From Tropicimonas sp047971885 (GTDB lineage: Bacteria; Pseudomonadota; Alphaproteobacteria; Rhodobacterales; Rhodobacteraceae): a DNA stretch of 29,721 bases. Positions within the stretch are counted from its first letter, which is position 1; every line of letters begins with the position of its first letter. The notes under the pieces were generated by a model. It worked only from the letters and a program-made list of their open reading frames with translations, made no database searches and was not told the DNA's origin. Made by a program: the position numbers and the translations under genes. Location of the stretch: contig NZ_JBKEAE010000097.1 of NCBI RefSeq assembly GCF_047971885.1, forward strand, positions 1 to 29,721. The letters are read 5' to 3'. This document shows positions 8,001 to 15,764 of this stretch, piece by piece.

Positions 8001-9754
8001 TGCGGCGCGCTGAGGCTGATTGTTCCGGTTCCGGCCGCAACTTCACCGCCAAGGTCGATACCGGTCAATGCCACCATGGACAGGGCGCCGCTGCCGATGG
8101 AGATGTCCGAAAGCGTCTCGATGGAGCCGCCGGCGCTCAGGGTGACGCCACCGCCACCGGTGGCGGTGATATCGCCAGTGTTCAGAAGGATGTTGTTGGC
8201 CGCCTGCAGGGTCAGCGAGAACGCGCTTCCCCAGGACAGATCGGCATTCACCGTGATGTCGCCGGCCTGTGTTCCGAGACTGCCGTTGTCCGTGGTGATA
8301 AACACATCGGTCGTCAGCAGGTTGGTGGCGATCAGGGCGGCGGGGATTTCGCTGTCGTCGCCCGTCGGCAGGTAGTTTCCGCCGCTTTCGCTCCAGTTCA
8401 CACCGGTCGGATCGTCGGTGATCGTCACGTTGTAGGGGTCGATCAGCAGGGTGCCGATGGTGCCTTTGGGGGCGGTTGTGTCGACAAGCCCGGTAAACGC
8501 CAGTTGCACCTTGCCCGAAACCTCGACGAAGCCGCCGTCGCCACCGGCCGGGCCGCCCTTGGCGGAAATGCGACCTTCGAAGGCGGTCAGCCCGTCGCTC
8601 CACAGAACGATATCGCCGCCGCTCCCGCTTCCGGTGGCGTCGGCCCGGAGCGTCGTAAGTGCATCGACCCCGGTAAATTGTGCCCGCAGCAGGTTGCCCT
8701 CGCCCTTGGGATCGCCCCCGATCCGGATACTGCCGCCGCCGTCCACGCCGCTTGCGTCGAGCGTCGCGCCGCGCAATTCGATCCGGTTGCCGGTGATGGT
8801 GATGGCGCCGCCGCCCTGGGCGGGCCGCGCCCTGGGCTTGGGCGAGCTTCTGAGCGTGGTCTGGGCCGCCTTGCCGGTGGTCAGGATCTTCCCCTTGACC
8901 GTCACCCTGCCGCCCGGGCCGCCGCCGAGGATCACCGCCCCGTTGCGGCCGCTGACCGTGCTGGCCTCGGCAATGCCGGTAAGGTTGATGGCATGGCGCG
9001 CGGCATTGCGCGCCGTTGCTGCCTTGATCTCGATCAGCCCGCCGTTGGCCTCCAGGGTGCCCGAACTGTCGATAAGCTGCGCGGGGTCCGTATCGGACGA
9101 GGGCAGGGCCACCTGCAGGAAGCCCTCGCCCGACGGATCGAGCGTGATCTTCTCGCCCGCTCCCAGTCCGATCCGGCCCATCGGCACCAGGATCGTTCCC
9201 GAATTACGCACCTTGCCGCCCAGCAGCGCGGCATACCCCTGGCCATCGACGACGATCTGGCCGGCGTTCGACACCGTGGCCGAAGCCCCGGTTTCCGAGG
9301 GATCCTTGCCCGAAAACCGCAGGCGCCCCTCGCGAAAATCGCTGTCGGTGATCCCCAGGGTCGAGGCGACGAAGGCATTGGTGTTGATCCGGCCCGATGG
9401 CCCGATGGCAATTCCGTTGGGATTGACCAGAATCACCTTGCCATTGGCGACAAGGGCTCCGTCGAGCCGGCTTGGCAGGTTGCCGGTGACACGGTTGAGC
9501 ATCATCGCCGACGCCGACGGCTGGCGGATATCGACCGCCTTGCCCTGGCCGATCGAGAAATCGCCCCAGTTGATGATCGCCTTGTCCGAGCCCTGATTCA
9601 GCCTCATCTGGCCGGTGGCGGGGCGGGTGATCGTGACATTCCCGTGCACCACGCTGCCGCCGGAGGGCAGATCGCCGGCAAGTGCTGCCGCCGGCACCAG
9701 CGCGGTGCCGGTGCAGAGCAGCCAGCGCAGCCAGCGCCGGCGGGTTGTTGTCAT
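4994..9754 (-). CDS. Two-partner-secretion exoprotein (TpsA, filamentous haemagglutinin type)
   Basis: About 1586 residues from the ATG at 9754, four bases after the tpsB stop. The signal peptide MTTTRRRWLRWLLCTGTALV runs on through PAAALA, with cleavage near residue 26. Residues about 27-275 form the haemagglutination-activity (TPS) domain that TpsB recognises, with the diagnostic NPNGI at 111-115 and INWGDFSIG before it. A Gly/Asn-rich beta-helical body follows. GLUG-type repeats (GGLIGWNTAEVQDTYSVSDV, GGLIGVSTGADVVRSYAAGS and others) cover about 845-1030. Then come three or so MBG-type beta domains at about 1096-1370 (VTYGASKTPAFTG, KSKTYGDRLTF, QSKTFGQTLSF). The last 200 residues are charged and helical, unlike the rest, and contain two Cys 13 residues apart. 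Known family role: a secreted or surface-retained adhesin or exoprotein. Its cargo function here cannot be told from sequence. Confidence 0.93.
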   Translation of the reverse strand: MTTTRRRWLRWLLCTGTALVPAAALAGDLPSGGSVVHGNVTITRPATGQMRLNQGSDKAIINWGDFSIGQGKAVDIRQPSASAMMLNRVTGNLPSRLDGALVANGKVILVNPNGIAIGPSGRINTNAFVASTLGITDSDFREGRLRFSGKDPSETGASATVSNAGQIVVDGQGYAALLGGKVRNSGTILVPMGRIGLGAGEKITLDPSGEGFLQVALPSSDTDPAQLIDSSGTLEANGGLIEIKAATARNAARHAINLTGIAEASTVSGRNGAVILGGGPGGRVTVKGKILTTGKAAQTTLRSSPKPRARPAQGGGAITITGNRIELRGATLDASGVDGGGSIRIGGDPKGEGNLLRAQFTGVDALTTLRADATGSGSGGDIVLWSDGLTAFEGRISAKGGPAGGDGGFVEVSGKVQLAFTGLVDTTAPKGTIGTLLIDPYNVTITDDPTGVNWSESGGNYLPTGDDSEIPAALIATNLLTTDVFITTDNGSLGTQAGDITVNADLSWGSAFSLTLQAANNILLNTGDITATGGGGVTLSAGGSIETLSDISIGSGALSMVALTGIDLGGEVAAGTGTISLSAPQINLNAPVSAASLYISALAGNGAAGDIQLGTGADIAVGSFTLEAGNWQQVGVGIAGFSADDFQLGSDMTTRSFLRALGGNGSETNPYRITDIYGLQGIDSAELLPFSYILANNIDASGTAGWNYRDDLTVYQGFNPIGQMQGGTPLHAFTGTLDGNNRQITGLETRWDSYSGLFEVIGAGGTVENLRIASSFADGLSTDSSVGMLAAVNLGDVDNIILRDISLTSNGGLAGLLIGDNRGAVTLASAQGAIDVTLDYSAANTNVGGLIGWGRGSGAHVWASRAEADISVSGATYFDVVRVGGLIGQSDGSVIDSFAGAWLTGNRPAITVDVQDSTILFVGGLIGDAAGYVQRAYSDVSLDVADPSGYATIQAGGLIGWNTAEVQDTYSVSDVRVETTGDSMIGGLIGVSTGADVVRSYAAGSVTATGNALIGGFVGESGSSTYSGNFWDRQATGVTVSSGTAGVNAATSLTTAQLQNQTYFRNLATPLGWSFLTTWAPPGDGNYPELYTLTPVVWANPDNATVTYGASKTPAFTGSFYGGPGVYLFGTSGDNLALTYTSQGGAGSNAGTYAITAEDEATSTLGQSYRVISSRGNFSVTPATLTITARDKSKTYGDRLTFGPGDIIVKGLAGGDSLTGITLRSDGAPAWAAVAGDSSAGTALGGGWYTYPIYVSDATGKGIGNYNIVYQAGDLTVTPRNVVVTIDNQSKTFGQTLSFSGSEFSATGLVNGNRLTGIALQSAGAAPGALISDSPYAITQIGDGSPEGSGLSTRGISNYTFEFVPGTLTVTSPDDGYDLSLDGNTTVRFLNPQVLSKFHWDNGLLLPVEFIPGDDEEAIMQGGGARELFTTRQALLSVETVSSNLNQDAVICATLADNIDVYLDCIAGAMGTYAAELDELLKPMPDVAANVSAVIRDAERAVGAAGIRARNRLAEATTDEQRQQIRSEAIAEARQAVARAGGEIRKSISLIRADDPVLARVQRQQIVEVASAFDRLDGELVRVSEL

Positions 9755-9758
9755 ACCC

Positions 9759-11555
9759 TCAGAACCGGAACGAACCGTAGACGGTGAAGCGACCGTCGTT
9801 CGTATCGAGATCATCCCTGTACCCCCTGCCGTATTCGGCGCGTAATGCCATGTCAGAATAGCGCGGATCGCGTGTGACGAGCAAATCGAGTCCCAGCCCG
9901 TAGGAGCTGGCGCGGACCGCATCGGGTTCAAATCTTCCGGGGCGTTCGAAATAGGCCGCACCCGTGGCCGCAAAAACATACGGTGAGAAATCGACCGGCA
10001 TGGCGGTCGCGAAGGTCTGCTGGCGCGAAAGCTCTCCGCGCACGACCCAGCCGGAATCGCCGTTCAGCGTTCCCATGTCGAAGGTCGAAAGCGCCTGCGG
10101 ACCGACAAGACCGATCTGTTCGCTGCTGACCAGCGGGTCGCCGAACGAGGTCTGGCCCCGGCCGAACAGCGACAGGGCGAAATCCCGCCGCAGCGGCGTG
10201 AAATAATCGGCGTAAAGCTCGAGCTTGGTATAGGCCGCGTCGGCCCCGTTGCGCGAAAGCGGCAGCGTGGGGCTGGCATCCGCCGCCGAACGGGCGCCCA
10301 GCCCGTCGACTCCGACCGACAGGACCGCCGCCGCCGAAAGCGTCGCACCGCTCGATTCGAACTTCTTGTAGAAATCCCCCGACAGGCGGAACACGCGGAT
10401 ATCGTCGCGGTAGATGGGAAAATCCCCGCGGCTGGTCAGGATATCGAGATCCTCCGACTGGACATCGAAGGCGAACTGGCCGTTCACGTTCATCAGCCGC
10501 GAGCGCACGAAGGGATAGCGCAGGCGCAGCGAGAGCCGCTCGAACCGGCTGGTGGTGGAAATGATGACATCTTCCGGAGAAGTGCGGCTGTCGGTGTATT
10601 CGGCGTTGAAGCTCAGCCCGTTGGTGCCGATCGGATAGATGATGCCGCCGGCCAGTGTCCTGAGTTGCGGCGAGTCGCTGGCAAAACCCAGCTTTTCGCT
10701 GTTGACGCCCGAAAACGGATTGCCCGAGGCCCAGAAATAGATGGTCTCGCCCTGTTTCAGCAGGCTGTTGAGCTGGAGCGAGGTATCGAGCGACCAGTTG
10801 CCAAGCTCGTCGCCGAGCGAGTTGTCGATGCCGACGAACCCGGTCACCGGCTTGTGCATCGCCTGCAGCGACAGCACGGTGCCGCCGGGCTCCACCCCGG
10901 TCGAGAGCGCCGAGGCGAGCGAAACGCCCGGCACGTCGCCGGCCATCAGCAGCCGGCGTTCCAGTTCGCTGCCGATACCCGGACGGTTCAGGACCGGTTC
11001 GGTCAGGGCATCGATTCGCCCGGCCACCCGCTCCGGCAGTCCGGTGTCCCTGATGCGCTCGACAAAGCCGTTGACGACGAGGATCCTGAGCCGCCCGCCA
11101 TCGACCAGTTGCTGCTGCGGCAGCACCACGCGGGTCAGTACAAAGCCGTTTTTGACATAGGCGGTCTGCAAATCCTCGGCGGCACGGAAGATTTCGGCCA
11201 CCGGAATCCGCCCGGTCGTCAGGCGGGCGGCCATTGCCCGGTTGGCCGCTGCCATCTCCGGAAGGGCATTCTCGATATCGACCCCGGCCACGGCGATCGA
11301 AAGCTGTTCGGCCCCTTCGGGGATGCCGAACCCGCCGGCGCCGGAAAAATCGACACTGCCCGTCAGGCGCTGCGGTTCGGGGCGGAAGCTGCGGGGCGTC
11401 ACCTCGCTGGCGGTTTGCGCCGTCGCGGCCCCCACGGCCAGAAGAACCCCGCAGGCGGCGGCCAGAAACGCCTTCGCACCCCGCCGCGATGCCGCGCGGG
11501 CGCATGGTACATGTACACACTTTCGATCCTCGTGCTCGAAAGGCGTGAAGGCCAT
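9759..11555 (-). CDS. Two-partner-secretion outer-membrane transporter (TpsB, ShlB/FhaC/HecB family)
   Basis: About 598 residues. The ATG at 11555 has GAGGAG six bases upstream, although the frame is open to 11708. A long positively charged n-region precedes a signal peptide (AAACGVLLAVGAATAQ, cleavage near 46). Residues about 85-165 match a ShlB-type POTRA domain, including the line TAYVKNGFVLTRVVLPQQQL followed by LRILVVNGFVERI. The remainder is an Omp85-superfamily 16-strand barrel pattern. It includes VVRGEL near residue 502, which corresponds to the conserved loop-6 VRG motif, and a C-terminal aromatic ending (VYGSFRF) typical of BAM substrates. It exports the TpsA protein encoded four bases downstream; the order tpsB-tpsA is the usual one. 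The length fits the family (550-600). Confidence 0.94.
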   Translation of the reverse strand: MAFTPFEHEDRKCVHVPCARAASRRGAKAFLAAACGVLLAVGAATAQTASEVTPRSFRPEPQRLTGSVDFSGAGGFGIPEGAEQLSIAVAGVDIENALPEMAAANRAMAARLTTGRIPVAEIFRAAEDLQTAYVKNGFVLTRVVLPQQQLVDGGRLRILVVNGFVERIRDTGLPERVAGRIDALTEPVLNRPGIGSELERRLLMAGDVPGVSLASALSTGVEPGGTVLSLQAMHKPVTGFVGIDNSLGDELGNWSLDTSLQLNSLLKQGETIYFWASGNPFSGVNSEKLGFASDSPQLRTLAGGIIYPIGTNGLSFNAEYTDSRTSPEDVIISTTSRFERLSLRLRYPFVRSRLMNVNGQFAFDVQSEDLDILTSRGDFPIYRDDIRVFRLSGDFYKKFESSGATLSAAAVLSVGVDGLGARSAADASPTLPLSRNGADAAYTKLELYADYFTPLRRDFALSLFGRGQTSFGDPLVSSEQIGLVGPQALSTFDMGTLNGDSGWVVRGELSRQQTFATAMPVDFSPYVFAATGAAYFERPGRFEPDAVRASSYGLGLDLLVTRDPRYSDMALRAEYGRGYRDDLDTNDGRFTVYGSFRF

Positions 11556-11607
11556 CGTCTGCTCCTCGATATGCCGCATGCTAGCATTTTTCGGATCATG
11601 TGCCGTC

Positions 11608-11632
11608 AAAACCCGACAGAAATCGGGTTTTT
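11608..11632 (-). terminator. Hairpin with T-tracts, candidate intrinsic terminator
   Basis: AAAACCCGA and TCGGGTTTT form a perfect 9-bp stem around the 6-base loop CAGAAA. A run of T follows on the plus strand and the sequence is near-symmetric, so it could act on either strand. It sits 53 bp before the tpsB start and downstream of kpsT, so it may separate the capsule export transcript from the TPS operon. Alternatively it could be a regulatory hairpin in the tpsB leader. Confidence 0.5.
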
Positions 11633-11832
11633 GCATAAAACACCAGAGAGATATTGAATTTTGGCAACTGCGCACAACCATGTCGCGACGAGGCCGCATC
11701 AGGTGCACGCCTTGCGGGCCAATTCAGCATATCGCCCGGGAAAAGCTTCCTTGCGGGGTGTTTCGGACGCGGGAAACCGGCACCCTGCGGGAAGATGGTG
11801 GCCACAGACCCGATTCGCCGAAAACGCCAAAG

Positions 11833-11871
11833 GCAGCCGGGTCATTTCGGTTTTCCCAGCAGCCGGGTCAT
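11833..11871. repeat. Pair of 13-bp direct repeats across the kpsT stop codon
   Basis: GCAGCCGGGTCAT occurs at 11833-11845 and again at 11859-11871, 26 bp apart and identical. On the minus strand the upstream copy encodes MTRLL in kpsT, and the downstream copy, in a different frame, supplies the TGA stop. Confidence 0.8.
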
Positions 11872-12507
11872 GTGTTCCTCGATCGCGGTTTCCACATCGT
11901 CGTGCCAGGTCAGCTTGCCGTTTTCGAGAACGGCGCCGGATTTGCACAACTGGCGGAGCGTATTGGGGTTGTGCGAGACCACGATGGCCCCCGCCGTCTT
12001 GAGTCGCTCCTTCAGTATTTCCGAACATTTCTTCCGGAATGCCGCATCTCCGACCGAGGTGACCTCGTCGATCAGGTAATAGGAAAACGGGATTCCCATC
12101 GAGATACCGAACGCCAGACGCGCCCGCATGCCCGAACTGTATGTCCGGAAGGGGGCATGGAAACTGCTGCCAAGCTCGGCGAAGTCACGCACGTATTCGA
12201 TCAGGCTGTCGGTATCGATGCCATAGGCCCGGGCGACGAAGCGCACGTTCTGCGCCCCGGTCAGTTCCCGATGGAAACTGCCGGCAAAGCCGATCTGCCA
12301 CGAGATCTCGCCCGTGCTGACGATACGGCCGGAATCGGCCCGCATGGTGCCGGCCAGCACCTTGAGAAGGGTCGACTTGCCCGCCCCGTTGCGGCCGAGC
12401 AGGGCGACCGATCCACGGTCGGGAAACGTGGTATTCAGGTTCCGCGCCACATACTTCCGCTCGCCCCGGACCCAGAAGGATTTCGTCAGGTTTTCCAGAC
12501 GGATCAT
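11842..12507 (-). CDS. kpsT: Capsule polysaccharide export ABC transporter, ATP-binding protein (KpsT-like)
   Basis: 221 residues, the usual KpsT size. It has Walker A GRNGAGKST (38-46), the signature YSSGMRARL (about 123-131, a common KpsT variant of LSGGQ), Walker B YYLIDEV followed by TSVGDAAF (143-157), and the switch His in VVSHN (H179). It energises export of the lipid-linked capsular chain across the inner membrane, working with KpsM encoded at 13861-14658. The start lies 2 bp after the kpsE stop, so the two are co-transcribed. KpsM itself is on the other strand, which splits the usual kpsM-kpsT pair. A 13-bp repeat provides its stop codon. Confidence 0.93.
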   Translation of the reverse strand: MIRLENLTKSFWVRGERKYVARNLNTTFPDRGSVALLGRNGAGKSTLLKVLAGTMRADSGRIVSTGEISWQIGFAGSFHRELTGAQNVRFVARAYGIDTDSLIEYVRDFAELGSSFHAPFRTYSSGMRARLAFGISMGIPFSYYLIDEVTSVGDAAFRKKCSEILKERLKTAGAIVVSHNPNTLRQLCKSGAVLENGKLTWHDDVETAIEEHMTRLLGKPK

Positions 12508-12509
12508 CG

Positions 12510-13769
12510 TCAGCGGCGATCCCGCATGCCATAGGCCGTCAGCAGGGCGATCATCCAGAACAGGAAGCAGAAGCCCAGCACCCCGAACCCGATGAGCAGC
12601 CGGCTGGGATATTGCGAGCTTTCCGCCAGCGTCGGCGGTACATGGGCCGCCAGATAACGGCTCTTGCGGCGGGCTTCGGCCAGCGCCGTATCATAGGCCG
12701 CCGCCGCGGCCATATATGCCTGTTCGGCGAACTGGCGGTCGGCAAGAAGCCCTTCGAAATCGCCGACCACCGAGGCAAAGGCGCCGGCGCCCTCGTTGGC
12801 GTCCTGCCCGAGCTTGTCGCGCTCCTGATCGATCCGGGTCCGGATCGCCTCGATCTTGCGGTCGACCGCGACAAGGCGGGGGTCGTCGTCGCGCGTCGTG
12901 CTGGTGAGAAGGTCGCGTTCGATCAGCGCGGCGGCCAGTTGCTGTTGCAGGGCCGTCAGAACGCCCATCTGGCTTTCCAGATCGGCCTGGGGGTCGATGA
13001 TCTGCTCGCGGTCGCGCAGGGCGCGCATCTTCTCGCGCACCTCGGTCAGGCGTTCACCCGCCTGTTCCAGCTCGAAGGCGGTGTATCTGGTCGTGTCGTC
13101 GCGGGCGATCTTGCTGAGGTGGTCCACAAGTTCGCTGCTGGCGTTCATCACCGCTGTGGCGATCGCATGGGCATCCTCGGGGGTGAAGGCGAAGACCTCC
13201 ACGTCGATCAGCCCCGAGCCCGAATCGTAGGTGATATAGGCCATGCGTTCCCAGTACTTGAGAAGCTCTTCGATCGGCTGTCCCTTGCGGAAGGCAAAGA
13301 CCGGATCGAAGGCGGGTTTGGAGTAGATCTCCTCGAGATTCACGTCATCGCGGATATCCTCGAGCAGCTTCTGGCTGCGCAGATATTCGTTCAGGATGTC
13401 GGCGTCCGTCGAGGTGCCGGTGGAAACTTCACCGAAAGCCCCCAGCGCATCGAGCGGGTTCTTGAACTCCTCGGAGCGGATCGAGAAACTGACCCGCGAG
13501 GAATACTCATCGTCCGCCACGACATAGAGATAGAAGAAGGACAGGATGCCCGGCAGCAGGACGAAGAGCAGGAAACTGGACAGCAGAAGGAAATGCCGCC
13601 GGTGAAGCCGCGCCGGCGTGGCGATGCGCAGCGGCGTCCTGCCCAGCATCGTGACCGATGGGGTATCGGCGGGGGCAACCCGGGAAAGGCGCGTCTTGGC
13701 GGCCTGGTCTGCCACCTTCTTCCCCACCGCCTTCTCGGGCGTCGGAGGTGTTGTTGCCCGGGCTTTCAC
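12510..13769 (-). CDS. kpsE: Capsule export inner-membrane protein, KpsE/polysaccharide co-polymerase family
   Basis: About 419 residues from a GTG at 13769 with GGAG eight bases upstream. An ATG at 13820 in the same frame has a weaker ribosome site and would leave only 40 bp to the divergent kpsM. The protein has an N-terminal membrane segment (FLLLSSFLLFVLLPGILSFF), a long periplasmic region with extended coiled coil (ELEQAGERLTEVREKMRALR and ERDKLGQDANEGAG zones), and a C-terminal membrane segment (LLIGFGVLGFCFLFWMIALL). This two-TM, coiled-coil layout is characteristic of KpsE/RkpR/CtrB proteins, which link the ABC exporter to the outer-membrane channel. The outer-membrane partner (KpsD) is not in the window. 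It is co-transcribed with kpsT. Confidence 0.87.
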   Translation of the reverse strand: MKARATTPPTPEKAVGKKVADQAAKTRLSRVAPADTPSVTMLGRTPLRIATPARLHRRHFLLLSSFLLFVLLPGILSFFYLYVVADDEYSSRVSFSIRSEEFKNPLDALGAFGEVSTGTSTDADILNEYLRSQKLLEDIRDDVNLEEIYSKPAFDPVFAFRKGQPIEELLKYWERMAYITYDSGSGLIDVEVFAFTPEDAHAIATAVMNASSELVDHLSKIARDDTTRYTAFELEQAGERLTEVREKMRALRDREQIIDPQADLESQMGVLTALQQQLAAALIERDLLTSTTRDDDPRLVAVDRKIEAIRTRIDQERDKLGQDANEGAGAFASVVGDFEGLLADRQFAEQAYMAAAAAYDTALAEARRKSRYLAAHVPPTLAESSQYPSRLLIGFGVLGFCFLFWMIALLTAYGMRDRR

Positions 13770-13860
13770 GATATAAGCTCCGTATCCTGTGTGCTGCGCG
13801 GCGTCATGGAGCACCCGCATACCCGATATCTAACCTTCCGGACACCGAAATAGAAGCTGG
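13770..13860. promoter_or_regulatory. Divergent kpsE / kpsM intergenic region
   Basis: About 91 bp separate the chosen kpsE start (GTG 13769, minus) from kpsM (ATG 13861, plus). Both capsule-export transcripts must begin here or just inside the neighbours, so shared control is likely. I cannot point to a convincing -35/-10 pair on either strand. Confidence 0.4.
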
Positions 13861-14658
13861 ATGACACCCCTGAAGCCCAATAGCGGTCCATTTGCAATGG
13901 TTCAGGCCTTCCGGTCGATTTCCGCGCTGATCATGCGCGAGATGGCAACCTCCTATGGAAAGTCGAGCATCGGCTACCTGTGGGCCATCCTCGAACCGGT
14001 TGGCGGGATTTTCGTCCTGACGGTGGCCTTCTCGCTCGTGATGCGCAGCCCGGCCCTGGGCGAGAGCTTTCCGCTGTTCTATGCCACCGGCATGCTGCCC
14101 TTTTCCGCCTATAACGCCATGCAGAACAAGTTGTCGGGGGCGGTGATGCAGAACAGGCCGCTGCTGTTCTATCCCCGGGTGACCTACATGGATGCCATCA
14201 TCAGCCGTCTCATCCTGACGCTGGTCACCCAGCTCATGGTCTTCATCGTCGTGTTCACGGGTATTCTTGCCTTCGAAAACCTCAATCAGCACATCGATGT
14301 GGTCCGGATTCTCACCGCCTTCCTGGTCACCGCCTTTCTGGGCCTGGGGATTGGCACGCTCAACAGCGTCCTCATCTATCTGTTCCCGTCCTGGCAACAG
14401 GTCTGGAGCATCGTCACGCGGCCGCTCTTCCTTGCTTCCTGCATCTTCTACCTCTTCGATACGCTGCCCGAATTCGCGCAGGATATCCTGTGGTTCAATC
14501 CGCTGGTCCATGTCATCGGACTGACCCGGGAAGGGTTCTATGCCACCTATCGGGCCGATTATGTCGTGCTGGCGTATCCTCTTGCCGTCGGCGGGTTTGC
14601 ATTGTTCGCCGGGCTGGTCCTGCTCAAGCGTTATGCGCTGGACATGATCAACGAATGA
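13861..14658 (+). CDS. kpsM: Capsule polysaccharide export ABC transporter permease (KpsM-like)
   Basis: 265 residues with the typical ABC-2 polysaccharide-exporter pattern. A cytoplasmic N-terminus carries MREMATSYGKSSIGYLWAIL, which matches the conserved R-E-x-x-x-x-Y-G-x-S-x-x-G-Y-L-W motif of KpsM/BexB permeases. About six hydrophobic segments follow (for example IFVLTVAFSLV, LILTLVTQLMVFIVVFTGIL, ILTAFLVTAFLGLGIGTLNS, PLFLASCIFYLFDTLP), then WFNPLVHVIGLTREGFYATY and a last membrane segment. It forms the inner-membrane channel for the capsular polymer with KpsT. It is transcribed away from kpsE-kpsT and followed 128 bp later by kpsF. Confidence 0.94.
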   Translation: MTPLKPNSGPFAMVQAFRSISALIMREMATSYGKSSIGYLWAILEPVGGIFVLTVAFSLVMRSPALGESFPLFYATGMLPFSAYNAMQNKLSGAVMQNRPLLFYPRVTYMDAIISRLILTLVTQLMVFIVVFTGILAFENLNQHIDVVRILTAFLVTAFLGLGIGTLNSVLIYLFPSWQQVWSIVTRPLFLASCIFYLFDTLPEFAQDILWFNPLVHVIGLTREGFYATYRADYVVLAYPLAVGGFALFAGLVLLKRYALDMINE

Positions 14659-14710
14659 AACCGGGTACCCTGCCGGGGTGGGCCGTTTCGGGGTGTCGCT
14701 TGAACTTGCG

Positions 14711-14722
14711 GTGCGGCCGCAC
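14711..14722. repeat. 12-bp perfect palindrome between kpsM and kpsF
   Basis: GTGCGGCCGCAC is self-complementary and lies in the 128-bp gap before kpsF. It has no T-tract, so it is not a standard terminator. It could be an operator, or chance in GC-rich DNA. Confidence 0.3.
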
Positions 14723-14786
14723 TAGACCGGCGTGATCCGTCTTTCTTCGGGATCCGGAAAGATATCAACCGAACGGCGATAGAACC

Positions 14787-15764
14787 ATGGCGCCACCTGC
14801 TGACGTATCTTCCCGGGACTCCACGCTGTCCGATGCCAGCCGCGTGCTGCGGATCGAGGGGCAGGCGCTGCTCGACATGGCCGAGGCGCTGCCCCGGGAT
14901 CTGGCCGGGGCGATCGGGTGCATCCTGGCCTGCCGGGGGCGTGTCATCGTCTCGGGGATCGGCAAGTCGGGCCATGTCGGGCGCAAGATCGCGGCGACGC
15001 TGGCCAGTACCGGAACGCCCGCCTATTTTGTCCATGCCGCCGAGGCGAGCCATGGCGATCTGGGCATGATCGCCCGGGACGATGTCTGCCTGCTGATCTC
15101 CAATTCCGGTGAAACGCCCGAGTTGCGCGACCTTGTGGCCTATACCCGGCGGTTCTCGATTCCGCTGATCGCCATCTCCTCTCGCGCGGACAGCAGCCTG
15201 ATGCGGGCGGCCGATTACAGGCTGCTGCTGCCGCCGGCGCCCGAGGCCTGTTCGATCGGCATGGCACCCACCACCTCGACCACGCTGACACTGGCGCTCG
15301 GCGATGCGCTGGCGGTGAGCCTGATGGCGCGGCGGGGTTTCCGGCCGCAGGATTTCAACGTCTTCCACCCCGGCGGAAAGCTCGGAGCACAGATGGTGAA
15401 GGTCGAACAGCTCATGCATGGCGGCGATGCCGTTCCGCTGGTCGAAAGCAATACCGACATGCGCGAGACGCTGCTGGTGATGACCTCCAGGGGGTTCGGT
15501 ATCGCCGGTGTGCTCGAGGACGGCAGGCTGGCGGGCGTCATCACCGACGGCGATCTGAGGCGCAACATGGACGGGCTGCTGGAGCGCCGGGCAATCGATA
15601 TCGCCAGCCGTTCTCCGGTCACCGTGCGGCCCGACATGCTGGCCGCCGCGGCCCTGGCAACCCTCAACCAGCGGGCGATCACCGCCCTTTTCGTCGTCGA
15701 CGAAACCGGTGTACCGGTCGGTGTGCTGCACGTTCACGACTGCCTGAGAGCGGGAGTAGTATGA
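14787..15764 (+). CDS. kpsF: D-arabinose 5-phosphate isomerase (KpsF/GutQ/KdsD family)
   Basis: 325 residues, standard for the family. It converts ribulose 5-phosphate to arabinose 5-phosphate, the first committed step to Kdo. The SIS domain (about 45-180) has GIGKSGHVG (57-65), ASHGDLGM (87-94), SNSGET (105-110) and the family signature FHPGGKLG (193-200). Two CBS domains follow (about 205-265 and 272-325). Its position beside kpsM and a KdsB-like gene marks it as the capsule-dedicated isomerase rather than the housekeeping copy. It shares a 4-bp ATGA overlap with the next gene. Confidence 0.95.
   Translation: MAPPADVSSRDSTLSDASRVLRIEGQALLDMAEALPRDLAGAIGCILACRGRVIVSGIGKSGHVGRKIAATLASTGTPAYFVHAAEASHGDLGMIARDDVCLLISNSGETPELRDLVAYTRRFSIPLIAISSRADSSLMRAADYRLLLPPAPEACSIGMAPTTSTTLTLALGDALAVSLMARRGFRPQDFNVFHPGGKLGAQMVKVEQLMHGGDAVPLVESNTDMRETLLVMTSRGFGIAGVLEDGRLAGVITDGDLRRNMDGLLERRAIDIASRSPVTVRPDMLAAAALATLNQRAITALFVVDETGVPVGVLHVHDCLRAGVV

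Noticed and set aside
7175..9787. 870-codon plus-strand open frame
   Set aside because: Antisense of the TpsA gene in GC-rich DNA; the protein resembles no family and is rich in Arg, Gly and Ala.
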